From JBEVEP01 sp040512755 (GTDB lineage Bacteria > Pseudomonadota > Alphaproteobacteria > Rhizobiales > Rhizobiaceae): 6,929 nt of DNA. The stretch spans positions 1 through 6,929 of the forward strand of contig JBEVEP010000184.1 in the NCBI GenBank assembly GCA_040512755.1, read 5' to 3'. Every line of letters starts with the position of its first letter. Position 1 is the first letter of the stretch. Positions 1 through 5,665 of the stretch are shown piece after piece. The position numbers and the translations under genes were made by a program. The notes beneath the pieces were generated by a model that made no database searches, was not told where the DNA came from, and was given only the letters and a program-made list of their open reading frames with translations.

Positions 1-432
1 CAGTTCCTTGGCGAACGCGGTCATGAGTTTGGAACGGTGACTGGCCGCAAGCGCCGCTGCGGCTGGTTCGATGCGGTGCTGGTGCGCCAGGCGGTGGCCG
101 TAAACGGCATTAACGGCATTGCGCTGACCAAGCTCGACGTCCTCGATGGGCTCGACGAGATCAAGGTCTGCACCGGCTACCGTCTGGATGGCGAGGAGAT
201 CGGCTATCTACCGGCAAGCCAGGGGGCCCAGGCAAGGGTCGAGCCGGTCTATGAGACGCTGGAAGGCTGGAAAGGCACGACGCGAGGCGCGCGTAGCTGG
301 AACGACCTGCCAGCGCAAGCGGTCAAGTATGTTCGCTACATCGAGGAACTGATCGGCGCGCCGGTTGCCATGCTTTCGACAAGCCCGGAACGTGACGACA
401 CGATACTTGTGACCGATCCATTTCAAGATTAG
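1..432 (+). CDS. purA: Adenylosuccinate synthetase, C-terminal part (5' end outside window)
   Basis: This enzyme joins IMP and aspartate using GTP to form adenylosuccinate, the first committed step from IMP to AMP in the cytoplasm. The frame is open from base 1 and encodes 143 residues before TAG. Bacterial PurA is about 430 residues, so roughly the last third is present. Visible family motifs are the TGRKRRCGWFD segment (window residues 14-24), which covers the loop that contacts aspartate in the known family; TKLDVLDGLDEIKVC (43-57), whose TKLD is the guanine-recognition motif; and the usual ending SPERDDTI...DPF (116-129). The internal GTG at position 37 is not a start, because the family sequence continues upstream of it. 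No clear terminator follows, and the next gene begins 109 bp downstream on the same strand. Identification is secure; only the start is missing. Confidence 0.96.
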   Translation, partial: QFLGERGHEFGTVTGRKRRCGWFDAVLVRQAVAVNGINGIALTKLDVLDGLDEIKVCTGYRLDGEEIGYLPASQGAQARVEPVYETLEGWKGTTRGARSWNDLPAQAVKYVRYIEELIGAPVAMLSTSPERDDTILVTDPFQD

Positions 433-541
433 ACCATGATTGAATGAGAATAGGTACGTCGGCGCGCGATGGCGGGCGGCCCGGCTTGACTGGATTAGCC
501 TGCCTTGGCGAAGTGAACGGAAAGTACAGGTCGAAAAAAGT

Positions 542-2119
542 ATGGCAGATTTCGTTGCGGTTCTGAAGAAAACCATCGACGGGCTCGGCGACACGACTCC
601 AGAGATGCGCGAACGCGTGTACGTGAAGGCGCGTGCGACGGTCGCGGCCAAACTGGCGGCCATCAATCCGCCTCCCGCAGAAGCTGTCATCGAACGCCAG
701 AAGAAGTCGCTGGAAGATGCGATCGCGCTGGTTGAGGCAGGCTATGCGCCAGCGCCCGCGCCAGCGGATGAGCCCGAGCAGGAGGCCGACGACCTCGAGG
801 AGGTTTTCGCTACGCTTGACGCTTCGACGCCGGTGGAAGCGGCTCCCGCAAGGACGCCCGGCAGCAGTTTCGAGGCAATGCCGGCAGAGCCGGAGCAGAC
901 GCCAAAGCCTGAGTCTTTCGACATCGAAACGCCCAAGGCCGAGAGCCGGCCGATCTTCCAGGATGCGGACGACGACGAAGACGCTGAGACCGCTGAAGAA
1001 GAGGATTTTGAGGCGCCCTTGCAGCGCAGGCGCGGCATAGGCGGCATGATTACGGCCCTCGTTCTGCTGGCTCTGCTTGCGGGCGGCGGCTATGCGGCAT
1101 GGCTCAACAAGGACAAGCTCCAGGAAGTGGTTCAAGTGGACAAGCTCAAGCAGCTTGTAACCGAACCTGAAGCAAATGCTCCCGTACCGCCCAAGCGCGA
1201 GACCGAAACGGCAGCCGCGCAGCCGGAACCAGCCCCCGCAGATAAGCCGGCGGCTCCCCAGCCGACCACTGAAGCCCCGCCACCGCCAGCTGAGCCGGAG
1301 AAGTTCACACAACGGCTGAATGCCGACGGCACGGAAGTCGACGAAGGGCCGGGGCAAGGCGCGCAGACGATCGGGGAGGGAACCTCGGTCGCCGCCGTTA
1401 CCCAGCCACCGCAAACGACGCCGACCGCGCCCGAGCCTGAGAGTCCCTCGACAACGCCAGACAATCCAGCCGGTACATCCACGCCGGAGGCGGCTCAGAC
1501 CCCGCCCGGTTCCCCCGAGGTGCAACCGACACCGCCGGCTGCGCAGCCTGCCGTCGCCGTTGGCCAGACGGCGATCTTCTACGAAGAGCGGACCAATGTC
1601 GCACAAGGCTCGGCCGATACCGGGTCCATTGTTTGGTCCGTCGTGCAGGAATCGCCCGGAGGCGACCTGCCGGCTGAGCCGGCCATTCGCGCGGAAGCGA
1701 CAATTCCGGGCAAGGAGCTTCAGCTGCGCATGACGATCCGCCGCAACGCTGATCCGACACTGCCTGCAAGCCACATCATCGAAATGATCTTCCTGACGCC
1801 CGAAGGTTTTGAAGGCGGCGGCATCGAAAACATCCTTCGCGTGACATTGAAGAACTCCGAACAGGCAGCCGGCAGCCCGCTGCTTGGTATCCCTGCCAAG
1901 ATCGCCGACGGCTTCTTCCTGGTGGCGTTGAATGACACCAAACCCGAAATGGACGCGAATCTGAACCTGCTGCGCCGGGAACAGTGGATCGACGTGCCTC
2001 TGGTCTACAAGTCCGGCCGCCGCGCGCTGATCACGTTGGAGAAGGGTATCCCCGGGGAGAAGGTGTTCGAGGAGGCGATGAAGGCCTGGCAGGCAACTGC
2101 CGCTGGATCGGCCGGCTGA
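542..2119 (+). CDS. Single-pass membrane protein of unknown function, Pro/Ala/Glu-rich
   Basis: I do not recognise a functional family for this 525-residue protein. An N-terminal, probably helical segment (1-67, starting MADFVAVLKKTIDGLG) is followed by an acidic, Pro/Ala-rich stretch (about 70-165). A basic LQRRRG motif precedes one hydrophobic membrane segment (169-188). A long Pro/Thr/Glu-rich linker (about 210-335) leads to a folded-looking C-terminal domain (about 338-515, from VAVGQTAIFYEE to KVFEEAMKAW). The positive charge before the membrane segment suggests N-in topology with the C-terminal domain in the periplasm. The ATG at 542 is chosen because the protein-like sequence begins there. 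The in-frame ATG at 440 would add 34 residues of poor composition. The ribosome site is weak (A-rich, no clear GGAGG). Its position between purA and rpoH matches what I recall from rhizobial genomes, where it is a hypothetical or transmembrane protein. Some databases give such low-complexity proteins misleading names such as CheA-like; nothing here supports a kinase. Confidence 0.85.
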   Translation: MADFVAVLKKTIDGLGDTTPEMRERVYVKARATVAAKLAAINPPPAEAVIERQKKSLEDAIALVEAGYAPAPAPADEPEQEADDLEEVFATLDASTPVEAAPARTPGSSFEAMPAEPEQTPKPESFDIETPKAESRPIFQDADDDEDAETAEEEDFEAPLQRRRGIGGMITALVLLALLAGGGYAAWLNKDKLQEVVQVDKLKQLVTEPEANAPVPPKRETETAAAQPEPAPADKPAAPQPTTEAPPPPAEPEKFTQRLNADGTEVDEGPGQGAQTIGEGTSVAAVTQPPQTTPTAPEPESPSTTPDNPAGTSTPEAAQTPPGSPEVQPTPPAAQPAVAVGQTAIFYEERTNVAQGSADTGSIVWSVVQESPGGDLPAEPAIRAEATIPGKELQLRMTIRRNADPTLPASHIIEMIFLTPEGFEGGGIENILRVTLKNSEQAAGSPLLGIPAKIADGFFLVALNDTKPEMDANLNLLRREQWIDVPLVYKSGRRALITLEKGIPGEKVFEEAMKAWQATAAGSAG

Positions 2120-2177
2120 GGCAGAGCAAGGAAAAGTGAGCCGGCCTCGATCCGGCATGAACAGTGACTTAGCCGAC

Positions 2178-2207
2178 AAAAAACCGCCGCGATCATGCGG
2201 CGGTTTT
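2178..2207. terminator. Bidirectional intrinsic terminator between convergent genes
   Basis: A perfect 11-bp inverted repeat (2180-2190 AAAACCGCCGC and 2197-2207 GCGGCGGTTTT) encloses a 6-nt loop. On the + strand the stem ends in four T, 61 bp after the stop of the membrane-protein gene. On the - strand the stem is followed by a run of six T, so it should work at least as well for leftward transcripts from rpoH, whose stop lies about 275 bp away. The GC-rich core plus flanking A and T runs is the classic rho-independent form in both directions. Confidence 0.85.
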
Positions 2208-2223
2208 AGTATGTTGCCCCATT

Positions 2224-2389
2224 GCCCCTCATCCCCCTGCCGGGACCTTCTCCCCGTAAAACGGGGAGAAGAGACGCCTTCATTGCGGATTTCGCCAATC
2301 CGCCAACCTGCAGATTTCAGCGCCGCCGGCGCCGCCAGCGCTCCTCTCCCCGCTTGCGGGGAGAGGATGCCGGCAGGCAGGTGAGGGGC
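2224..2389. repeat. RIME-like intergenic palindromic repeat element
   Basis: This 166-bp element is bounded by 20-bp imperfect inverted repeats (2224-2243 and 2370-2389, 17 of 20 paired, with ends GCCCCTCA and TGAGGGGC). Inside are two strong hairpins: 2247-2257 with 2261-2271 (CTTCTCCCCGT, 3-nt loop) and 2343-2353 with 2356-2366 (CCTCTCCCCGC, very tight loop). The middle holds a GC-rich core around GCCGGCGCCG. The architecture and the CCCCTCAT...CTTCTCCCCG wording resemble the rhizobial intergenic mosaic elements (RIME) that occur in many copies in rhizobial genomes; this match is from memory. It encodes no protein and sits between two convergent genes, where it may add transcript-end stability or termination. 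Together with the adjacent terminator it accounts for most of the 362-bp gap. The remaining 92 bp before rpoH show nothing clear. Confidence 0.75.
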
Positions 2390-2481
2390 AGTGCAGACGG
2401 TCAAAGCAGGAGCCGCCGGCACCAAGGGGTCAGGGATTCCACCAGCAGCTGTATACAGCGACTGCGGCAATTAATGGTGGT

Positions 2482-3390
2482 TCAATGCGCTTCGGCTTCG
2501 ATCGTCCGGAGCGCCTGCGCCTGCCGTTTGGCGGCGTCCTTCACTGCGTCCTGTACCTTTTCGAACGCGCGGACCTCGATCTGCCGGACGCGCTCGCGAC
2601 TGATGTCGAACTCGGACGAAAGTTCCTCGAGCGTCATCGGCTCATCCGCAAGGCGGCGTGCCTCGAAAATGCGGCGTTCGCGGTCATTCAACACCGACAT
2701 CGCTCCGGCCAACATGGCGCGGCGGTTCTCCAATTCGTCCTGCTCGATCAGCACTTCTTCCTGATTGTCATGCTCATCGACCAGCCAGTCCTGCCATTCG
2801 CCGGATTCACCTTCGGTCGCGCGGATCGGTGCGTTGAGCGAGGCGTCGCCTGACAGGCGCCGGTTCATCGAAACCACCTCTTCCTCGCTGACATTCAGCC
2901 TGGTGGCGATTTCGGTGATCTGCTCCGGCTTGAGGTCGCCATCATCCAGCGCCTGTATCTTGCCCTTCACCTTGCGAAGGTTGAAAAACAGACGCTTCTG
3001 GTTCGCCGTGGTGCCCATCTTGACGAGGCTCCACGAGCGCAAAATGTATTCCTGGATGGAGGCCTTGATCCACCACATGGCATAGGTCGCGAGGCGAAAG
3101 CCGCGCTCCGGCTCGAATTTCTTCACAGCCTGCATGAGGCCGACATTGCCTTCGGAAATGACTTCACCGATCGGCAGGCCATAACCGCGATAACCCATCG
3201 CGATCTTCGCGACGAGGCGCAAATGGCTGGTTACAAGCTTGTGTGCCGCGGTGGTGTCCTGATGCTCCTGATACCGCTTGGCGAGCATGTACTCTTCCTG
3301 CGGCTGCAACATCGGAAATCTGCGGATTTCTTCCAGATAACGGCTAAGGCCACCTTCTCCGGAAACAATACTGGGTAGTGTCTGGGCCAT
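2482..3390 (-). CDS. rpoH: RNA polymerase heat-shock sigma factor RpoH (sigma-32)
   Basis: This 302-residue protein directs RNA polymerase to heat-shock and stress promoters. Sigma region 2 is plain: LVTSHLRLVAKIAMGYRGYG (52-71), IGEVISEGNVGLMQAVKKFE (74-93) and FRLATYAMWWIKASIQEYIL (98-117). The motif QKRLFFNLRK (131-140) is the RpoH box that separates RpoH from other group 3 sigma factors. Region 4 ends with a helix-turn-helix (about 253-279, TLEELSSEFDISRERVRQIE) that reads the -35 element. Length is typical (E. coli 284, rhizobia about 300). The ATG at 3390 is chosen because an ideal GGAGG lies 7 nt upstream and the protein begins MAQTLPSIVSGEGG, as I recall for rhizobial RpoH. The frame stays open for 49 more codons but with non-family sequence. 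Rhizobia often carry two rpoH genes. The copy near purA corresponds, from memory, to S. meliloti rpoH1. Transcription probably ends at the bidirectional hairpin at 2178-2207. Confidence 0.97.
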   Translation of the reverse strand: MAQTLPSIVSGEGGLSRYLEEIRRFPMLQPQEEYMLAKRYQEHQDTTAAHKLVTSHLRLVAKIAMGYRGYGLPIGEVISEGNVGLMQAVKKFEPERGFRLATYAMWWIKASIQEYILRSWSLVKMGTTANQKRLFFNLRKVKGKIQALDDGDLKPEQITEIATRLNVSEEEVVSMNRRLSGDASLNAPIRATEGESGEWQDWLVDEHDNQEEVLIEQDELENRRAMLAGAMSVLNDRERRIFEARRLADEPMTLEELSSEFDISRERVRQIEVRAFEKVQDAVKDAAKRQAQALRTIEAEAH

Positions 3391-3397
3391 AAAGCAC

Positions 3398-3402
3398 CCT
3401 CC
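3398..3402 (-). promoter_or_regulatory. Ribosome binding site of rpoH (decides the start)
   Basis: On the - strand GGAGG lies 7 nt upstream of the ATG at 3390, within a purine-rich run (GAGAGGGAGGG). It selects this ATG over the in-frame ATG at 3537, which would add 49 residues unlike any RpoH. The CCTC motifs farther upstream in the leader could pair with this site; see the finding on the rpoH leader. Confidence 0.85.
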
Positions 3403-3542
3403 CTCTCGTAAATTTGCCCCCTGAAAGAGGCGGGCCTGAGGCGCGACCAGCCTTTTTGGCGTGCGTCGCACAACTCTCTTATATAGGAACAAATCAGGAA
3501 AAGACACGCGATTGTTCAGGAAGAAACAATTCGTCACGGGAA

Positions 3543-3571
3543 AGTGAACAATCGTACTCAGGTTTTGTCAA
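3543..3571 (-). promoter_or_regulatory. Candidate sigma-70 promoter for rpoH
   Basis: On the - strand a consensus -35 hexamer TTGACA (3571-3566) is followed after 17 bp by TTCACT (3548-3543), a weak -10 with three of six consensus bases. It sits in the 198-bp gap between the rluD stop and the rpoH start and would give a leader of roughly 145 nt. A second possible -10, CTATAT (3486-3481), matches the alphaproteobacterial form well but has no recognisable -35. Either or both could drive rpoH. The call rests on sequence resemblance only. Confidence 0.4.
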
Positions 3572-3588
3572 CCAATCCCTGGCCGCTG

Positions 3589-4617
3589 TCAGAGCTCGCG
3601 AAAGCCCGCGACCAATTCAGCCATGTTCCCCGGCATTGGCGCCTCGAAACGCATCATCATATGGGTGCGAGGATGCCGAAACGCAAGGAGACATGCGTGC
3701 AGCGCCTGGCGCGGAAATCTTTTGACCCGGTCGCGCAGCGCTTCAGGCAACCGGTTCGCCTTGGTGCGGAACGCTTGCCCGTAATCCGGATCGCCGATGA
3801 CTGGATGGCCGATGTGCGCCATGTGGACGCGGATCTGATGTGTTCGGCCAGTTTCGAGCCGGCATTCGACGAGAGATGCCTGTGCGACGTCGGTTCGCTG
3901 TTCGCCGAATCGTTCAAGCACGGCGAAATGGGTGATTGCATGACGCGCATCGTCCCGATGTCCGGATACGACCGCTCGGCGCACGCGATCGGCCGCGCGG
4001 CCAAGCGGGGCGTCGACAGTTCCGCTCATTCGCGCCGGGATGCCCCAGACAAGCGCGATATAGGCGCGCTCCAGATCGCCGGCCGCACCATGATCGGCAA
4101 AGGCTTCCGACAGAACCCGATGGGCCGTATCGGTTTTGGCGACAACGATGACGCCGCTGGTATCCTTGTCGAGCCTGTGGACAATGCCCGGCCGCTTGAC
4201 GCCACCGATGCCGGACAGGCTGTCGCCGCAATGATGGATCAGCGCATTGACCAGCGTGCCGGTCCAGTTGCCGGCGCCGGGATGCACAACGAGACCGGCC
4301 GGTTTGTTGATCACGATCAGTTCGGAATCCTCGTAGAGGATGTCGAGCGGGATTTCTTCGCCCTGCGGGGTTGCACGCTCGGGCTCGGGCAACGCGACCG
4401 AGATCAGATCACCCTCCGCCACCTTCCGCTTTGCCTCGGAGACGACGTTTCCCCCAACGCTGACCGCGCCCTGCCGGATCAGGGTCTGCACGCGTTTGCG
4501 CGAGAAATCGGCGCCGAGCGCGCCGGCGAGCCACTGGTCCAGGCGCGCGCCAGCGGCGTCCGGCCCGGCTTCCAGCACTTTCAATCCGGTCGCTGCTTCG
4601 CTATCAGAGGCGCTCAT
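3589..4617 (-). CDS. rluD: 23S rRNA pseudouridine synthase, RluD/RluA family
   Basis: This 342-residue protein converts uridines to pseudouridine in large-subunit rRNA. RluD of E. coli modifies 1911, 1915 and 1917 in helix 69. An N-terminal S4 RNA-binding domain is visible (about 24-78, ARLDQWLAGALGADFSRKRVQTLI). The catalytic domain carries the signature GIVHRLDKDTSG (144-155) with catalytic Asp150. Further conserved blocks are INKPAGLVVHPGAG (103-116), RTHQIRVHMAHIGHPVIGDPDYG (from 258) and the C-terminal RQALHACLLAFRHP (303-316). The E. coli protein is 326 residues, so the length fits. The start at 4617 gives MSASDSEAATGLK with a modest GGGA 5 nt upstream. The in-frame ATG at 4641 (350 residues) is a real alternative, and the open frame to 4734 is unlikely because it runs deep into the divergent gene. 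RluA/RluC cannot be fully excluded, but the S4 domain argues against the short RluA type. Confidence 0.92.
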   Translation of the reverse strand: MSASDSEAATGLKVLEAGPDAAGARLDQWLAGALGADFSRKRVQTLIRQGAVSVGGNVVSEAKRKVAEGDLISVALPEPERATPQGEEIPLDILYEDSELIVINKPAGLVVHPGAGNWTGTLVNALIHHCGDSLSGIGGVKRPGIVHRLDKDTSGVIVVAKTDTAHRVLSEAFADHGAAGDLERAYIALVWGIPARMSGTVDAPLGRAADRVRRAVVSGHRDDARHAITHFAVLERFGEQRTDVAQASLVECRLETGRTHQIRVHMAHIGHPVIGDPDYGQAFRTKANRLPEALRDRVKRFPRQALHACLLAFRHPRTHMMMRFEAPMPGNMAELVAGFREL

Positions 4618-4643
4618 TTGCTTCCCAACTGGAAAATTCATCG

Positions 4644-5021
4644 ATGGTACGCCCTGCCGAAGACGACAGCGAAGACAAGCCGCTCGACCCGGCCGTCGAG
4701 CGCGTGCGCCGGAAGCTGGTGCGTTTCGTCGCAATCAATCTCGGTTTGCTGTTCATTGCCCTTATGGCGGTGGTCGCAGCACTTGTCTACAAGAGCGGCC
4801 AGACCACACCGCCCCTTGCGTCGGCGGTGCCGTCGCCCGCCGAGGGCGATGTCATCGTCGGGGACATCGTGCTGCCCGCCGGAGCAAAACTTCTGTCCCA
4901 CAGCCTTTCGGATGGCCGGCTGACGCTCGACGCCGAACTTGCTGACGGCACCCGGACGATCTTCCTCTACGATATCGCCGGCAAGCGGATCGTCGGCCAG
5001 TTTGCTGTGAAGTCGCAATGA
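4644..5021 (+). CDS. Small membrane-anchored protein, possibly DUF6476-like
   Basis: This 125-residue protein has a charged cytoplasmic N-terminus (MVRPAEDDSEDKPLDPAVERVRRKLVR, residues 1-27). One membrane helix follows (28-49, FVAINLGLLFIALMAVVAAL onward), then a short outer domain (about 60-125) with predicted strands (DVIVGDIVLPAGAKLLSHSL, TIFLYDIAGKRIVGQFAV). The Arg/Lys-rich flank before the helix indicates N-in topology, leaving the C-terminal part in the periplasm. Alphaproteobacteria often carry such a small protein beside rluD. I recall the family name DUF6476, but that label is from memory and unchecked; the function is unknown. Its stop overlaps the start of the next gene by ATGA, so the two are probably co-translated. 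It begins only 26 bp (or 2 bp) from the divergent rluD start, so its promoter must lie inside rluD coding sequence. A possible -10 CTATCA lies at 4601-4606, but no good -35 was found. Confidence 0.85.
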   Translation: MVRPAEDDSEDKPLDPAVERVRRKLVRFVAINLGLLFIALMAVVAALVYKSGQTTPPLASAVPSPAEGDVIVGDIVLPAGAKLLSHSLSDGRLTLDAELADGTRTIFLYDIAGKRIVGQFAVKSQ

Positions 5022-5425
5022 GTGCGGCGCTTGTGGACCCGGGCAGCCGGCGCGTCGCGACCGTGACGGTCGTCGTCGCTGGCTATGACGAAGCGATCGC
5101 CTGGTATACGGAAAAACTCGGCTTTAGCCTGACGGAGGATATCGCGCTGGAGGACGGCAAGCGCTGGGTTGTCGTTTCTGCTGGAGGCGGAGCTCGGCTG
5201 CTTCTTGCAAAGGCGTCTGGCGACGAACAGCAATCACGGATCGGCAACCAGACCGGCGGCCGCGTCTTTCTCTTCCTCGAGACGGACGACTTCTCCCGTG
5301 ACTACAAGACAATGACAGACCGTGGCGTGCAATTTCGGGAGACGCCGCGGCAGGAGACTTACGGAACAGTGGCGGTGTTCGCCGATCTCTACGGCAATCT
5401 GTGGGACCTCATCGAACCACGGTGA
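5018..5425 (+). CDS. VOC family (glyoxalase/bleomycin-resistance fold) protein
   Basis: This 135-residue protein has the two-module beta-alpha-beta fold of the vicinal oxygen chelate superfamily. The first module is RRVATVTVVVAGYDEAIAWYTEKLGF (11-36), the usual strand, helix and xWYxxxLGF motif. The second is RVFLFLETDDFSRDYKTMTDRGVQF (82-106), followed by TYGTVAVFADLYGNLWDLIEP (114-134), the typical closing motif with Glu133. In glyoxalase I that Glu is a metal ligand, but the usual first-strand His is replaced (VATVTVVV), and no other His is present in the protein. Ordinary glyoxalase I metal chemistry is therefore doubtful, and a binding or resistance role or another VOC reaction is equally possible. 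The substrate cannot be named. Translation starts inside the ATGA shared with the preceding membrane-protein gene, which indicates translational coupling. The sequence after its stop repeats the last codons (see findings). Confidence 0.85.
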   Translation: MSAALVDPGSRRVATVTVVVAGYDEAIAWYTEKLGFSLTEDIALEDGKRWVVVSAGGGARLLLAKASGDEQQSRIGNQTGGRVFLFLETDDFSRDYKTMTDRGVQFRETPRQETYGTVAVFADLYGNLWDLIEPR

Positions 5426-5548
5426 TACCCCAGCGAGCCACGGTGAAATAGACTGACGCTGCCGACCTGCTCAATCCCGGACAGCGCTCATGCCTTTGGT
5501 TGCCCAGCAATGCGGTAGACGGATCGCCCGAACCTCGCGAAATCGCGG

Positions 5549-5576
5549 TTGCGTTTTGCGAAAGCGTCGCCTATAT
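5549..5576 (+). promoter_or_regulatory. Promoter of tRNA-Glu
   Basis: A -35-like TTGCGT (5549-5554) is followed after 16 bp by CTATAT (5571-5576), the -10 form common in alphaproteobacterial housekeeping promoters. The expected transcription start is about 7 nt further, some 8 nt before the mature tRNA 5' end. The stretch just after the -10 is GC-rich (GGCCGAAGG), as in growth-rate-controlled stable-RNA promoters; that regulation is inferred. The rest of the 5426-5590 gap contains no supported gene. Confidence 0.65.
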
Positions 5577-5590
5577 GGCCGAAGGTCTCC

Positions 5591-5665
5591 GCGCCCATCG
5601 TCTAGCGGTCAGGACGGCGCCCTCTCACGGCGCAAACAGGGGTTCGATTCCCCTTGGGCGTACCA
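5591..5665 (+). tRNA. tRNA-Glu (anticodon CTC), 3' CCA encoded
   Basis: The cloverleaf folds completely. The acceptor stem is GCGCCCA (5591-5597) with TGGGCGT (5655-5661), including one G-T pair at position 1-72. The D-arm follows as TCTAGCGGTCAGGA. The anticodon stem is GCGCC/GGCGC (5617-5621/5629-5633) around loop CTCTCAC with anticodon CTC (5624-5626), which reads GAG. The T-arm is AGGGG-TTCGATT-CCCCT (5638-5654). Discriminator A and CCA follow (5662-5665). The TCGTCTAG and GGTTCGATTCCCC wording is that of bacterial tRNA-Glu. The gene is intact although an integrase gene overlaps its 3' half on the other strand, as expected where an element inserts and restores the tRNA end. No hairpin terminator is seen downstream, only a T-rich stretch (about 5668-5690). 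Confidence 0.96.
5624..5665 (+). other. Probable attachment site (att) of the integrated element
   Basis: Tyrosine integrases encoded next to a tRNA usually recombine at a core identical to the 3' part of that tRNA, often from the anticodon or T-loop to the CCA end. The integrase gene directly abuts this tRNA and points toward it, so the crossover is expected here. The exact core cannot be set: its second copy (the other att site) must lie beyond the right edge, and no repeat of the tRNA 3' end was seen elsewhere in the window. The limits given are the anticodon to the CCA, a guess at the maximum extent. Confidence 0.55.

Noticed and set aside
486..514. Possible promoter for the membrane-protein gene (TTGACT at 486-491)
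   Set aside because: The -35 is good, but the sequence 17 bp later (CGAAGT) is a very poor -10, so a promoter is not supported.
440..541. 34-codon extension of the membrane-protein gene from the ATG at 440
   Set aside because: The added residues are Trp/Arg-rich and do not resemble a protein start. The ATG at 542 begins a well-behaved helical segment.
1220..1560. Repeat-like Pro/Ala/Thr-rich stretch that could be read as a tandem repeat or coding for a secreted mucin-like protein
   Set aside because: No regular period was found; it is best seen as the flexible linker of the membrane protein after its transmembrane helix.
2448..2459. Perfect 12-bp palindrome GCTGTATACAGC just after the rpoH stop
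   Set aside because: One or two such palindromes are expected by chance in a window of this length, and it has no T-run to make it a terminator. It is too weak to call an operator.
323..2470. Long open frame (715 codons) on the - strand opposite the membrane-protein gene
   Set aside because: It is a GC-rich mirror frame of the membrane-protein gene and also crosses the terminator, the repeat and the purA end. The product is Arg/Gly/Leu-rich without domains, whereas the + strand frame has a membrane helix and sensible composition.
3391..3537. 49-codon N-terminal extension of rpoH from the ATG at 3537
   Set aside because: The residues are unlike RpoH N-termini and the ideal GGAGG sits 7 nt before the ATG at 3390. 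The candidate promoter would also place the upstream ATG at or near the transcription start.
3544..4923. Long + strand frame (459 codons) opposite rluD
   Set aside because: Antisense shadow of a clearly recognised pseudouridine synthase, and it runs on into the divergent membrane-protein gene in a wrong frame.
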